Source of the DNA: Oikopleura dioica
Lineage: Eukaryota; Chordata; Appendicularia; Copelata; Oikopleuridae
Direction of reading: 5' to 3'
Length of the DNA: 64,000 nucleotides
Assembly: GCA_907165135.1 (NCBI GenBank)
Contig: OU015567.1
Location: forward strand, 2,981,001 to 3,045,000
Positions 10,772 through 20,278 of this stretch are shown piece by piece. The notes below the pieces were generated by a model that saw only the letters and a program-made list of their open reading frames with translations, did no database searches and was not told the DNA's origin. A program made the translations under genes and the position numbers. The stretch's first letter is position 1. Every line of letters starts with the position of its first letter.

Positions 10772-11245
10772 ATGTCTGTTTATTCGCATTCTAGCTTTAC
10801 CTTGGAGTTACCTGGCTACAATCAACCTGGTATTATTTTTTTGTCCGCATGAAAATTCGTAAATTATTCTAGCGACGATTGAGGCAGATCCGTTACCAGG
10901 ATTTCTGTTAACGCACGAACCTATGTTCTGCGTTTGTCCTCATTGCGGTTTTGGAGGACAATCAGAAACTAGAAAAACGCCGGGAACAACGACACATTTA
11001 GCTGCAATTTGCATTGCTTGCTTCTTCTTTCCATGTAGCTGCCTTCCTTACTTGACTGAATGCTTTCAGGATCTAGGGTGGACCATATCGGTTGGGAGCT
11101 GGCAAAAATCCTATAAGCCAATCAGAGACCATTCTGTCCCCCAGAGCCTCCAGCCCCAAGCTTTTGGCCACCCTATCTTCAGGATACTCATCACACTTGT
11201 TCAAGCTGTAAGAATGAGATTGGCGTAAAAAAGCTAAAATTCTAG
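10772..11245 (+). CDS. LITAF-domain protein with a GA-AG intron
   Basis: LITAF-domain proteins are small zinc-binding proteins anchored on late endosome and lysosome membranes. Exons 10772-10829, 10873-11069 and 11183-11245 give 105 residues. The domain is complete: CPHCGF (first Cys pair), a hydrophobic stretch (LAAICIACFFFPCSCLPYL) and HHTCSSC (second Cys pair). The spacing between LPYL and HHTC is exactly that of known LITAF domains only if 11070-11182 is removed. That intron begins GATCTAGG and ends CTTCAG, so it is GA-AG, and it coincides with a MITE flanked by TTCAGGAT repeats. Canonical alternatives either break the frame or add about ten residues inside the domain. AATAAA at about 11262 ends the gene. 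Confidence 0.85.
11073..11177. mobile_element. 105-bp hAT-like MITE acting as an intron
   Basis: Imperfect terminal inverted repeats of about 28 bp: the left end is (C)TAGGGTGGACC and the right end, read inverted, is (GA)TAGGGTGGCC. Both continue to a shared TTGGG-GCTGG block. The element is flanked by the 8-bp direct repeat TTCAGGAT at 11065-11072 and 11178-11185. TAGGG ends and an 8-bp duplication are typical of hAT MITEs. The direct repeat itself supplies the CAG of the 3' splice site and the CAG|GA of the 5' splice site, so splicing out the element restores one copy of the original exon sequence. Confidence 0.8.
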
Positions 11246-12998
11246 ATTAAATTTTCTATAAATAAAAAAATTGATAAGAAAAATAATGTTTAGCACTCGA
11301 GAATGTCAGGTGAACATTTTTACCTTTGAAAATAAAGCATGATTATGAAATAAACGCTAATTTATGTCTCCTGAGCAAGATTCTAAAATTTATAAGGTCA
11401 GATAGATAGCGCCTGAGCGGGTCAGATTCGATTGACGCAAATTTTTGAGGCTTCAGTTTGTCTTCAGACCGAATAATCATCATTTGAGATATTAAGAATT
11501 TTTGGTATAAAAAGAATTTTTCGGAAATCAAGGAAGAGAGCAAAAGAATCAAAGAAAGGTAATTTTTTTTCAATAAAGGTAATTAATTGTGCAGAGAGCA
11601 GACTGTTTTTACAATGAATAAAAATGATGATACAACGAAAAAGAATAGAGAGTAGTCAAATTAATTCCCACCAGCAGGTCGTCTGATTGTTAAATTAATC
11701 AAAGTGAAAGTGAACCATTCTGAATCATTTTCAAAACCAGTTGAATCAGCGCTATTTTTTCGGAAAAGAAAATAGAGAAAATTAGAAGAAAAAAAAAATA
11801 CAACCTCAAAGCAACAAAATAGCAAGATAAAACAAGAAAAACTCCAAAATTTCTCATCAAAATTGTAAAAAAGGCTCAAATTAAATTATTCTTTGGTAAA
11901 ATTTGAGGATCACTCTGTTCGATTGGTTAAATTATGCAATGCGCATGTTTTTTTTAAATATATTATTATCAAATTATTCTCCTTTTTTGACAGAAATTGG
12001 TCGATTAGCGGAGCGCTTAAAAATGAGCCGCGTGAAATGACGATGAAACGGAAGTCTGATCTCATTTCCAGCCTCATCTCCTGGTCGATCACCGAGGCGA
12101 TTATTTTATTTTTATTTGCCACTGTTGAGTTTTGCTGAAGACAGACGAGGATTCTTAGGAATGCAGAAAAAAAGGCAGCGATCAGAGTCGATAAAAGAGC
12201 AAATTTGTTTAACAATCCCATTGACAGAAGATCGAGCACATGTACTCTACTACGCACTCAAGAGAAAATGCCAAATTTTCAGAAATTCGACAATTATTTC
12301 AAATGAAAAAAATTGATCTTGAAAAAAAGGGCTTTACTATAAAATTTAAATTCAAAAAGCCACTTTTACATACGACCGCAATGTTAAAACGAAAATATCA
12401 CTGTGACACCCTTATTTTTCTGCCTCAATTAAATTTGAAGGCTTTCTTCTCGTTCAGTAAAATAAGGGTGTCAAAGCTAAAATATTTCGAAAAAAGATTG
12501 AAAATTGCTCCTTAAATTTTCAAAAACGCCATACTTTTGGTCCTTAATGCGTCCTTAGGTTAAACTTGCTTCAAATTGACCCCCGAAAAAAATTGCCTCA
12601 AAATCGTTTTTTGGCCCGTAGACTCCATTTCCGGGGTCAAAATTTTGAAATTCCGAAAAATCTTAATAAACCTAATTCTGAGCCCCAAATTCCTTGGTTT
12701 CCTGAAAAACCTCACCTTCTCTATCAAAAAGCTGTGCCATTTTTAACCCGCCATGATAAACAACTCTTTTCACCGTTGACCTTATCTCTCGCTCAGAAAA
12801 GATTCATTTACGGCGTCTGATGATAATGCTCTTTGAGTACCTTTTTTTATTTTTCTCGCGAGCGGAGAATTTACTGCCAGTTAAATTCCCTTGTAAATTT
12901 TCGAATTTCCTGGGCAGGTGCTCAAACAAAAATTGATTTTTTGCGATTTAGAAAAACGAGGAAATCCAAAAAAGAAGAAAAAAGAGGATCGAGAGAAG
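11246..12998. other. AT-rich spacer
   Basis: About 1.75 kb with several open frames on both strands, all of low complexity and without domains or splice sites. It contains one mini inverted element (12405-12472). The promoter of the LIM gene should lie at its right end, but no obvious TATA box is close to 12999. Confidence 0.5.
12405..12472. repeat. Mini inverted element, GACACCCTTA family
   Basis: GACACCCTTA at 12405-12414 is mirrored by TAAGGGTGTC at 12463-12472, a 68-bp unit with 10-bp perfect arms. The same two words recur at many other places in the window. Confidence 0.6.
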
Positions 12999-15573
12999 AT
13001 GGATGCTCTAGAAGCTGAATTAGCCGCACTTCAAGCCGCGCTGAAAGGAGATGAGGATAATAAAACGGAAAATAAGCCACAGGTAAGCTTTTTCCTCAAA
13101 TTTTTTTTTATGAAAATCATGAATTTTGATTGAATTTTTTGGCAAGGAGCTCAGCAATTTGCGTCGCGATTTATTTTTAGTCCTCAGAATTTACTGTGAC
13201 AGAAGTAATTTACACGTTTAGACCTTAGCTTCCGTCAGCCGCCCCTTGCCTTTTTTTTCTTTTTCTCTCAATTTTAGTTAAATAGAGTTAGGAGAAACAG
13301 AAACTTTTTTGTGATTTTTAGACAAAAGAGGAGGAGGAAGTCGACTGGCCCGATGCGCCCGACTTAGATACGTGGATTTCTCAAACGCACAAGGAGCGGA
13401 TTGTTCAGAATTCTTAGATTTTAAAATAGAGAACGAAGAAATGAAATTCTGAACGATTGTAAAAGGAGCCAGAGAAGCCGAAAGAGCCGACACTTGAAGA
13501 ATTAGAGAAAGTTTCTGAAGGGTAAGATATTAAAAAAAAAACCATAAATCTATCAATAATTATAAAAGTCAGGAGTTTTGATTTTCTATTAATTATTGGA
13601 AATCAAACTTAATATTATATCACATTAGTTGGGATTTTGGTCCAGCTAATAATTTTATAAATTCTGATTTACTGAACCATGCGCAGCAAACGATACGCCC
13701 TCTATAGAAGTAACCGAGATAAATCCTTGATTTCAGAACATCATCAAACCGTTCCTCTGTGGCAACATCTTCGTCGAACTCCTGCAATCCTCCTTCAATC
13801 CCCGACCCTCCAAAAACTCCACAAGTCCCTCCACCTGTCGCTTCCGCTCCCACTCCCCCACCACCTCTTCCAACCCGAACATCTGACAGTTCAAGCACTA
13901 TATCTAGCTTGAAAAGCCTGAAGGAACAGAACTCTAAGGCCGAACAAGAGGCGGATCAGCTGACGGAAATTCTGATGACGAGTTTGGCGAATGGAACCGC
14001 CGCAAAGGTCGAAAAACAGGAGTTCAAAGGAACGAGAGTTTACAATGTTGTCGAAAAAGCTTTTCTATATAAACATCAATAAACAATTATTTCTCTATAT
14101 CATATAGACTATATGAATATATCAAATCACTTTGCTTCTTCAAATGCATGCTTTTATCTCACGCTTTACTAACAAAAACTCGCACTGTATCGGACTCTCT
14201 CTCTCTCTCTCTAACTCAGGCACAAACAGATCAAAAGCAGGAAAGAAACTTCAACCATTCTTTGCTATTACCGCTTCTTGCTCCTCCCGATCATTTGTGA
14301 ACTCTTGATAAAGCAAATTGCTTCAAATGCAAAGCCGATATTTCCTCGCACGAGTCGGCTTGTTCGGTGGGCAGACCAATCCATATCGGTTATCTATATT
14401 CATTTCAAATCATTATATTTCTCTTTTATGAACTTATCGATTCTCTAGGCGATGGGCAATTATTTTCATATCAAGTGCTTGATCTGTTTGAAATGCGAAA
14501 AGAACATCCATGGTGAAGAGTTTATGGTAGTTGGGGACAACAATCCTTACTGCTCGAAATGCTATCTTACTGTAAGTCGAACTAAATTTTTGATGATCTA
14601 CCTAGAAGTCAAGTTTTTCAAGGGCACTTTTTGACCGAGAAAGGCTCTTGATGATAAAACGTGCGTATTAAAAACTTCTCATTAGACGCTGGAAAAATGC
14701 AACGCCTGTGGGGAACTGATAAAAAGTCGAATCCTTCGAGCGGTTGGCAACACTTACCACCCTGAGTGCTTCAAATGCACAAGTTGCAAGAAAAGCCTTG
14801 ATGGACTGCCCTTCACGCAAAACAACGAAAAACAACCCTACTGCGTTGAATGCTTTCAACTGTAAGAACTTCTTATAAATTCCATAACCAAAAATTTAAG
14901 GGCGTATTCTCCAAAATGCGAAGCCTGCAAGCGACCAATCGTGCCAGAAGCAGGAGAAACAGAAGCTCTCAGAATCATCGCGCTAGAAAAATCGTTCCAT
15001 AAATCCTGCTTCGTCTGCGAGGTACTTTTAGTAAATTGCCAGATCATCATAAATGATCTTTTGTTCGCATCATCATCATTCGCGGTTTTGAATTAAATTC
15101 CAAGCAGAATTCGCGGCGGATGAGAGCTTGCTTTTTTGAGCATGACAACTTGTTTGACCATTTTCGAGGGATCAGAGCTTTTGAGATGCAGTCTTTAGGG
15201 AAAAACTGTATAAAGAGCTATTTGAATAGATCTTTTTTAACTCAATTGAATCATTTTTGATTGTGTGAAATCACAATACTAATAGACCATTTGCTACTTG
15301 TTGGTATACAGATATTAATTGATTATAATCGATCGTTTTGTTTTTATATGGCACCAAGACGACGATTCATGTTTATGATGAAACGTTGCCTGAAATATAT
15401 TTTCTATTTTGAGAACAATGCTCTCCCCGCTTAGAATAATCGATTTTGAAATCTGATTTTAGAAATGCAAGGTCCTGCTCACCGATAAAGCTGCTGGCGG
15501 TTGTTATCCAGTCGACGCGTCCCTCTTTTGTAAAAACTGCTCTACAGATGCTATCAATTCAAGAATGAGTTAA
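12999..15573 (+). CDS. Zyxin/LPP/TRIP6-type protein with three LIM domains
   Basis: A focal-adhesion and actin scaffold that may also shuttle to the nucleus. Nine exons: 12999-13082, 13322-13393, 13466-13521, 13737-14029, 14314-14366, 14449-14571, 14686-14861, 14901-15021 and 15463-15573, giving 362 residues. The N-terminal half is Glu-, Ser- and Pro-rich (PPKTPQVPPPV, APTPPPPLPT), possible binding sites for EVH1 or SH3 partners. The C-terminal half has three LIM domains: CFKC to YCSKC, CNACGELI to PYCVEC, and CEACKRPIVPE to LFCKNC. The phrases TLEKCNACGE and GGCYPVDASLFC are the zyxin/LPP pattern. Two introns need AG|GA donors: 13394-13465 (AAG|GAGCGG) and 14030-14313 (AAAG|GAACGAG); both keep the phase, while GT options fail. 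AATAAA lies near 15616. Confidence 0.85.
13398..13462. repeat. 65-bp inverted element inside a GA-AG intron
   Basis: Imperfect inverted arms (ATTGTTCAGAATT near the left end, AATTCTGAACGATT near the right) sit between direct repeats AAGGAGC at 13391-13397 and 13463-13469. The direct repeats carry the AAG|GA and AAAAG splice boundaries of the second intron of the LIM gene, the same arrangement as in the LITAF gene. The outermost three bases of the arms do not pair, so the call is weaker. Confidence 0.55.
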
Positions 15574-15850
15574 AGAAACGACTGTACAATAATTTTGCGT
15601 GTTCCGAATGCTTAAATAAATAAATAACTCTTGAAAAACATCAAGCTTCATATAGCGAAACTGATGCCTACTAAACTTATTCCGTAAACGACGGTATGAG
15701 CTCTCCTCGATAATATGCGTTCCTTCGTTGACCTCATGTCGTTCATTATGTATGGGCTCTTTTTTAAACCTTTTATGATCACCCTAAACTCATTTTGCCG
15801 GAAACACATTTTGATGCTTGAGAAAACTCATGATTAATGAATTATAAGAG

Positions 15851-15858
15851 TATATATA
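15851..15858 (+). promoter_or_regulatory. TATA box of the 15888 gene
   Basis: TATATATA followed by GG, 30-37 nt before the start codon at 15888, implying a leader of only a few bases. Confidence 0.5.
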
Positions 15859-15887
15859 GGCAGAGCAAAGGGCAAGCAAAAAGACAA

Positions 15888-16156
15888 ATGCTTCCTCTAT
15901 CAGCAATTTCTTCTGCCCCTTTTGCGGACCCGATTCACGGCTGGTCCTTTTCTCAGTCGAATTTCGACGTGAGTTAGATCTAGTTTTTTGGAATAATAAG
16001 AGAAAATGATAGGTTCCAATGGTCGTCTACGGGAACTATCCAACGGCAAAGAGTGATGAGTCTTTATACAGCTATTCCATCCCTTCGCACCATGATTTTT
16101 ATGGTTTGTCAGATGATTGGCTTGTCAATTATCTCTACTTAGTGAATACTATATAA
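15888..16156 (+). CDS. Small two-exon gene, unknown product
   Basis: Exons 15888-15968 and 16013-16156, joined by a 44-nt GT-AG intron (GAC|GTGAGT to GATAG|GTTCC), code 74 residues. The peptide starts MLPLSAISSAPFADPIHGW and later has many Tyr and Ser (NYPTAKSDESLYSYSIP). It has no clear signal peptide, membrane segment or domain that I recognise. A TATA box lies 30-37 nt upstream and AATAAA starts about 3 nt after the stop, so this is a compact complete transcription unit. It follows the LIM gene by about 300 bp on the same strand. Confidence 0.55.
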
Positions 16157-16321
16157 TGAAATAAAAACTCTGTTATATTTTCCTTGACTCCGATATCAAT
16201 CTATATATGGGATTCTAAGTTAAACCTCAAGGACAGTAATTGATAAAAAATTCCCTTCAATAACACTCATCTCTCTGTTTCACCCTGTTTGCGAAATTGA
16301 AGTCACGGCAAATACGGCTCG

Positions 16322-16328
16322 TATAAAT
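16322..16328 (+). promoter_or_regulatory. Candidate TATA box of the 16401 gene
   Basis: TATAAAT, 79 nt before the first in-frame ATG at 16401. Confidence 0.4.
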
Positions 16329-16400
16329 TTGGCTTTTCCCTTTCTTTCCATTAGATCTTCCTGTTTCAAAAATAAAGACAGAAAGAGACACTTTCAAAAT

Positions 16401-17346
16401 ATGACCGATGTAGAGAGTGCTTCTTTTGATGAAAGCTGGTCAGATGACTCTTGGAGCTCGATTTCTGACGGTTCTTCTCTTGACGATTGGATTTGTTCAT
16501 TTGAAAATCGAGTCAGTGACGACCACCGCGACGATTCCATACCTGACCAAGACCCTCATCATGGTACCCTAGGCTCCCTTCAAAACTCAGGTAAAAACCT
16601 ACCGTTCCACTCTTCTTATCAGTCATCTTCAGGATCTAAGAGAAAAAATAAAGAGAAAGAAGAAAAAATGACAGCGATTCAGAATGCTCTACTACTTTCA
16701 TTAAAACTGCTAATTTTCATCAAATTGAAGAAGTTTTTTGAAAGCTGTTCACGAATATACATCTCTCGATAAAGAAATTGTCTTAATTGCATGTCGCACT
16801 TTTCCTTTTTCTACTATCAGTGGCAGGAACAAAGTGCTAACGCGTCAAAGGCACTTGCCAAAAACAGAGCTTCTTGCGTCATTATTGATAGAGCTTTTTC
16901 TAAAGCTTCTTTCTGATCTCGTTAAAACGAACAAACTCTCTAAAATCATCATCAGAAATGACCAACAGCAAGTTTCAAGAGATACTCGGGATCATTTTGG
17001 AAATTGAAGAAAATACAGCGTCGACAAAACAGCGATATTCAAACTTGAAGAAGTCCTTTTCAAATGAAGAAATCGATGAAAAAGCAACTGATTACGATTC
17101 TCTCAAAGGCTTTTTGATCGAAAAATTTTCCGGTGAAAACCGTAAGTTTATGATTCACAGGGTCGGGCCTATATTGAGAGCATTCTTTTGAGGGATGATA
17201 AAATTAATTCAAGACCCATATCATTTTGATTCTCCCTAGTTTTAAACGATCTGGAAATATTGGAAAATTCACTTCCTGACCTCAAGAAAGGGTTCAAATC
17301 ATCTGTACATGCGAAAATATGTTTTATATATTTAAGATGTTTTTGA
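16401..17346 (+). CDS. Ser/acid-rich protein, exon structure partly unresolved
   Basis: The start and end are convincing, the middle is not. Exon 1 (16401-16590) codes an acidic, Ser-rich N-terminus (VESASFDESWSDDSWSSISD). A 42-nt intron with good GTAAAA/TTCAG sites leads to a second exon from 16633 (GSKRKNKEKEEK). The last two exons are also clear: one running to 17141 (coding TNSKFQEILGIILEIEENT and KGFLIEKFSGEN) with a GTAAGT donor, then 17240-17346 (LLNDLEILENSLPDLKK) to a TGA stop. Between about 16700 and 16950 coding-like pieces exist in several frames, including AKNRASCVIIDRAFSKAS, and I cannot choose the splice sites. The product looks helical, perhaps coiled coil at the end. No family recognised. 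Confidence 0.5.
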
Positions 17347-20278
17347 AAAAAATAACGGTTTTTATTTCTGCAAACGCAGCTGCCTAATTAAGTAATTGCA
17401 GTCATTGCAAGAACACGTGAATATCAAGTGCAGAGCCACGAAAATCGGCTTGTTTCTAGTTCAACATTTCCGCCTTCCTGTCCCTGTTGAACCCTTGACA
17501 GGAGAACGCAGCATTTAAAATAAAAGATTTCTCCCCTACTCTGGAATGGAGCTGGGATGTGATTCACGATACCTGTCACGGTTTACGAAGTAAACTAACG
17601 TTCGGAGAGTTCAATCAGCCCCACCCCTCAGAACTTAACCTGGCTAATGAGGAGGCAATTAGGAAGCAATTCCTTCCCTCGTGATGTGAGCTTCCGAGAT
17701 TTTGCGTTATATTTTCTGAAATCAAAAATTATAACCACGATTTTTCGGAAGGGTTCAATTTTAGGATTGCCTATTGTAGCAAAATTTCTTTTGGAGAAAA
17801 ATGAACTTTGTTATAGCCCTTCATTATCGAGCATAGGCCCCTTAATCGCGAATATAACTCGCAAACCTAACAAAGTGCTATCTGTCGCAATATAGTGGAC
17901 GAGCAGTGTACCAAATGCCAAGCAGATTCTTCAATTACGACGTGTGAGGGACGGGCTTCTTTGTTTTCAACATTTTTGTTTAAACTAGAATCATCTTCAA
18001 AATTCGAACACCTTGTAATGCAACTTACAAATTTCGAACTTTTAAAAGCTGAAGACTAAAATTCGAAACTTTCATGAATTTTGTGGTTTATCGAAGAAAT
18101 AAATCAGATCTCGCTGAGATAATATTTGATCGAGCTTGTGGCTTGAAAGAAGCAAGAATAATAATTTGATAAAAGCTGGTACGACTTGTAAGTTACAAGT
18201 ACACGGTTCAAACAAGAAAGTCCTCATTAAAGATTATCTGGGGAGAGTGTGGACATTCTTTTCACGATCATTGTATGGAGCTTTGGCTGACCCATGCTAA
18301 TCAAGGTGAAGTAAACTTGATTTCTTTCATAATATCAAATATTTTTGAAAGCGCCAACGTGATCCTTTTTCCAAGAGAAAACGTAACAAATGAGTTTTTT
18401 TCGCCCATTGTTCTAGTGTAAAACGTACCCAACGTCAATGTTTTACACGGCGAAGAGGCTCAGGAGCAAAACACGACACTGTGTTGAGTTTTGTGGTACT
18501 TTTGTTTTGAATACTTTTCATTTCAATACCTTGATTCGGGGTAAAATCGATTAAGTTTTCTTTTCAAATTTGATTAGCGATAGACTAAGGCTGATTAATT
18601 AAATTTAAGGTTAAAAAGTGAGAAAAGGTTTTCTCAATTAATTTGAAGCCACAAAAGATCATAATCACAATCGTGTCGTTAAATACTTTTCCTTGTTTGA
18701 AAATTAGAACACCTTCCGCGAGGCGGAATTTCAGGCAAAGAGACCACGTTGGCGCGGTAAATCTATCGAGGCATTTTTGAATTACATGATCACAAGGCGG
18801 TGCGAGATGTCCACTTTGTCAGGCAGAATGGAGACTCAACAAAATAGGAATCGGGTAAATACGACAAAGAGCTCTGAACTTCGGGGGCGCATAAATTATG
18901 AGTCAGATTTTCACCCGCACGAAGGCAAGTAAATCCCGTCAACAGCTCTGGCCTTGCTTGGATCTGTGAATAAATATCAAAATCTCTATAAAAGTGCGAC
19001 TCACTGGATCTCAATCTGCAGGGAATATATTTGCCAAGCAAAAACAAAGTCGCATAAAATGATCGGTTTGCCCTGAATTCTCTGTTCACAAGTTGAGAAA
19101 AAAATCCCTTTCACTTGTTTCGCCTTTTCCAGAAAATCTAACATCCAGAAAATCCCCCTCTCCGGTTTTCCCTTTCAAAATGGTAAGAGAGAATATCATT
19201 TCATTGAAAGAAAATCGAAATCAAGGATTACGCTGGCCCTTGTCAATCAACGGACGATCACGTCGAGTTCCTTGAAAGACGAAATCAACAAGATCATCTT
19301 AGAATCGTCATCAAGTTAACTCAAGACGAGTTCACTCGGCCAAAGGATCTTCATGATCCTGTTTCAACTATTTCTTTTTGATTTTATTTTAAATTCCTGC
19401 AAACCAATGCCCCTCCCTTTCACCTTTCTTTTTTGTTAGAATATGTGACCAGCGTTTATCCACCTAGAACCAATGGAAAAACATTGGTCGCATACGCCAA
19501 CTCCATCCGAAATATTTATACGACTTCTCGTACATCTATTTCCTGATGAGTTTGGTACACGAATATAAGTTAATCGAAAGTCCTTAATTTTCCACATTCA
19601 CGAAAATTGAGGCTAGAATCCTCTGACAGTCAAAGAGTTGATTCTACAAGTCTTCGTTCTCGACACTTCGGAATGGAGCAATGCGCACAACAAATAATGT
19701 CGCATTTTAAAAGTTTTGAAATACCCTGAATAGGAAAACTTTTTCACAGCCACTCAAATTGTCGCATCATAAGACGACGCTCATGAGAAGCAGAAAAATG
19801 CTATCGCATCTCAGTATACATGCGAAGAGCTGTACTAGACTGACCAACAATTGGTACAGTCACCAGTTGTCTTTGAACAAACATGTTCATGACCAGGAGT
19901 TAACTAACATGTTGACTCTGGAATAACTGGATTAAGATCAACGTACTGTGTACTTCACTCTCAGTTTTCTTTTTGTCCCTCCTGTTCATTGGTTTGTTAA
20001 TACAAATTCGATAATTGGAAAGAAAGACAAAGTATTTCGGTAAGCAAGGTGCATGTTTTATTGCTGGAAGAGAGATAAAATTGGAACTAAGCGCATCATA
20101 AATAGATAAAAATTGTCGAGTACATATTCATCGGTAAGGCAAAAATTAAAGGCACGTGTTTTTTGCATGTAAAGAGCTTTTGTACAAGTAATTTGTCTTC
20201 GTAAAATATTTCTTTAAGTTCTCAATTGCATCTGTTTCTGGTGAAGATAAGGTGAGTTGGATTAGAAGGGAGATTCTT
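17347..20278. other. Large spacer, no gene seen
   Basis: 2.9 kb of AT-rich sequence. Open frames at 17647-17895 (plus) and 18790-19089 (minus) have no ATG-plus-domain support. No tRNA-like cloverleaf, rRNA or transposase was seen. The right end should hold the 3' UTR of the Wee1 gene. Confidence 0.5.

Noticed and set aside
14203-14218. CT microsatellite as a possible extra acceptor in the zyxin-like gene
   Set aside because: An exon starting after the following CAG would need a 17-nt intron to reach the LIM1 exon and does not keep the frame.
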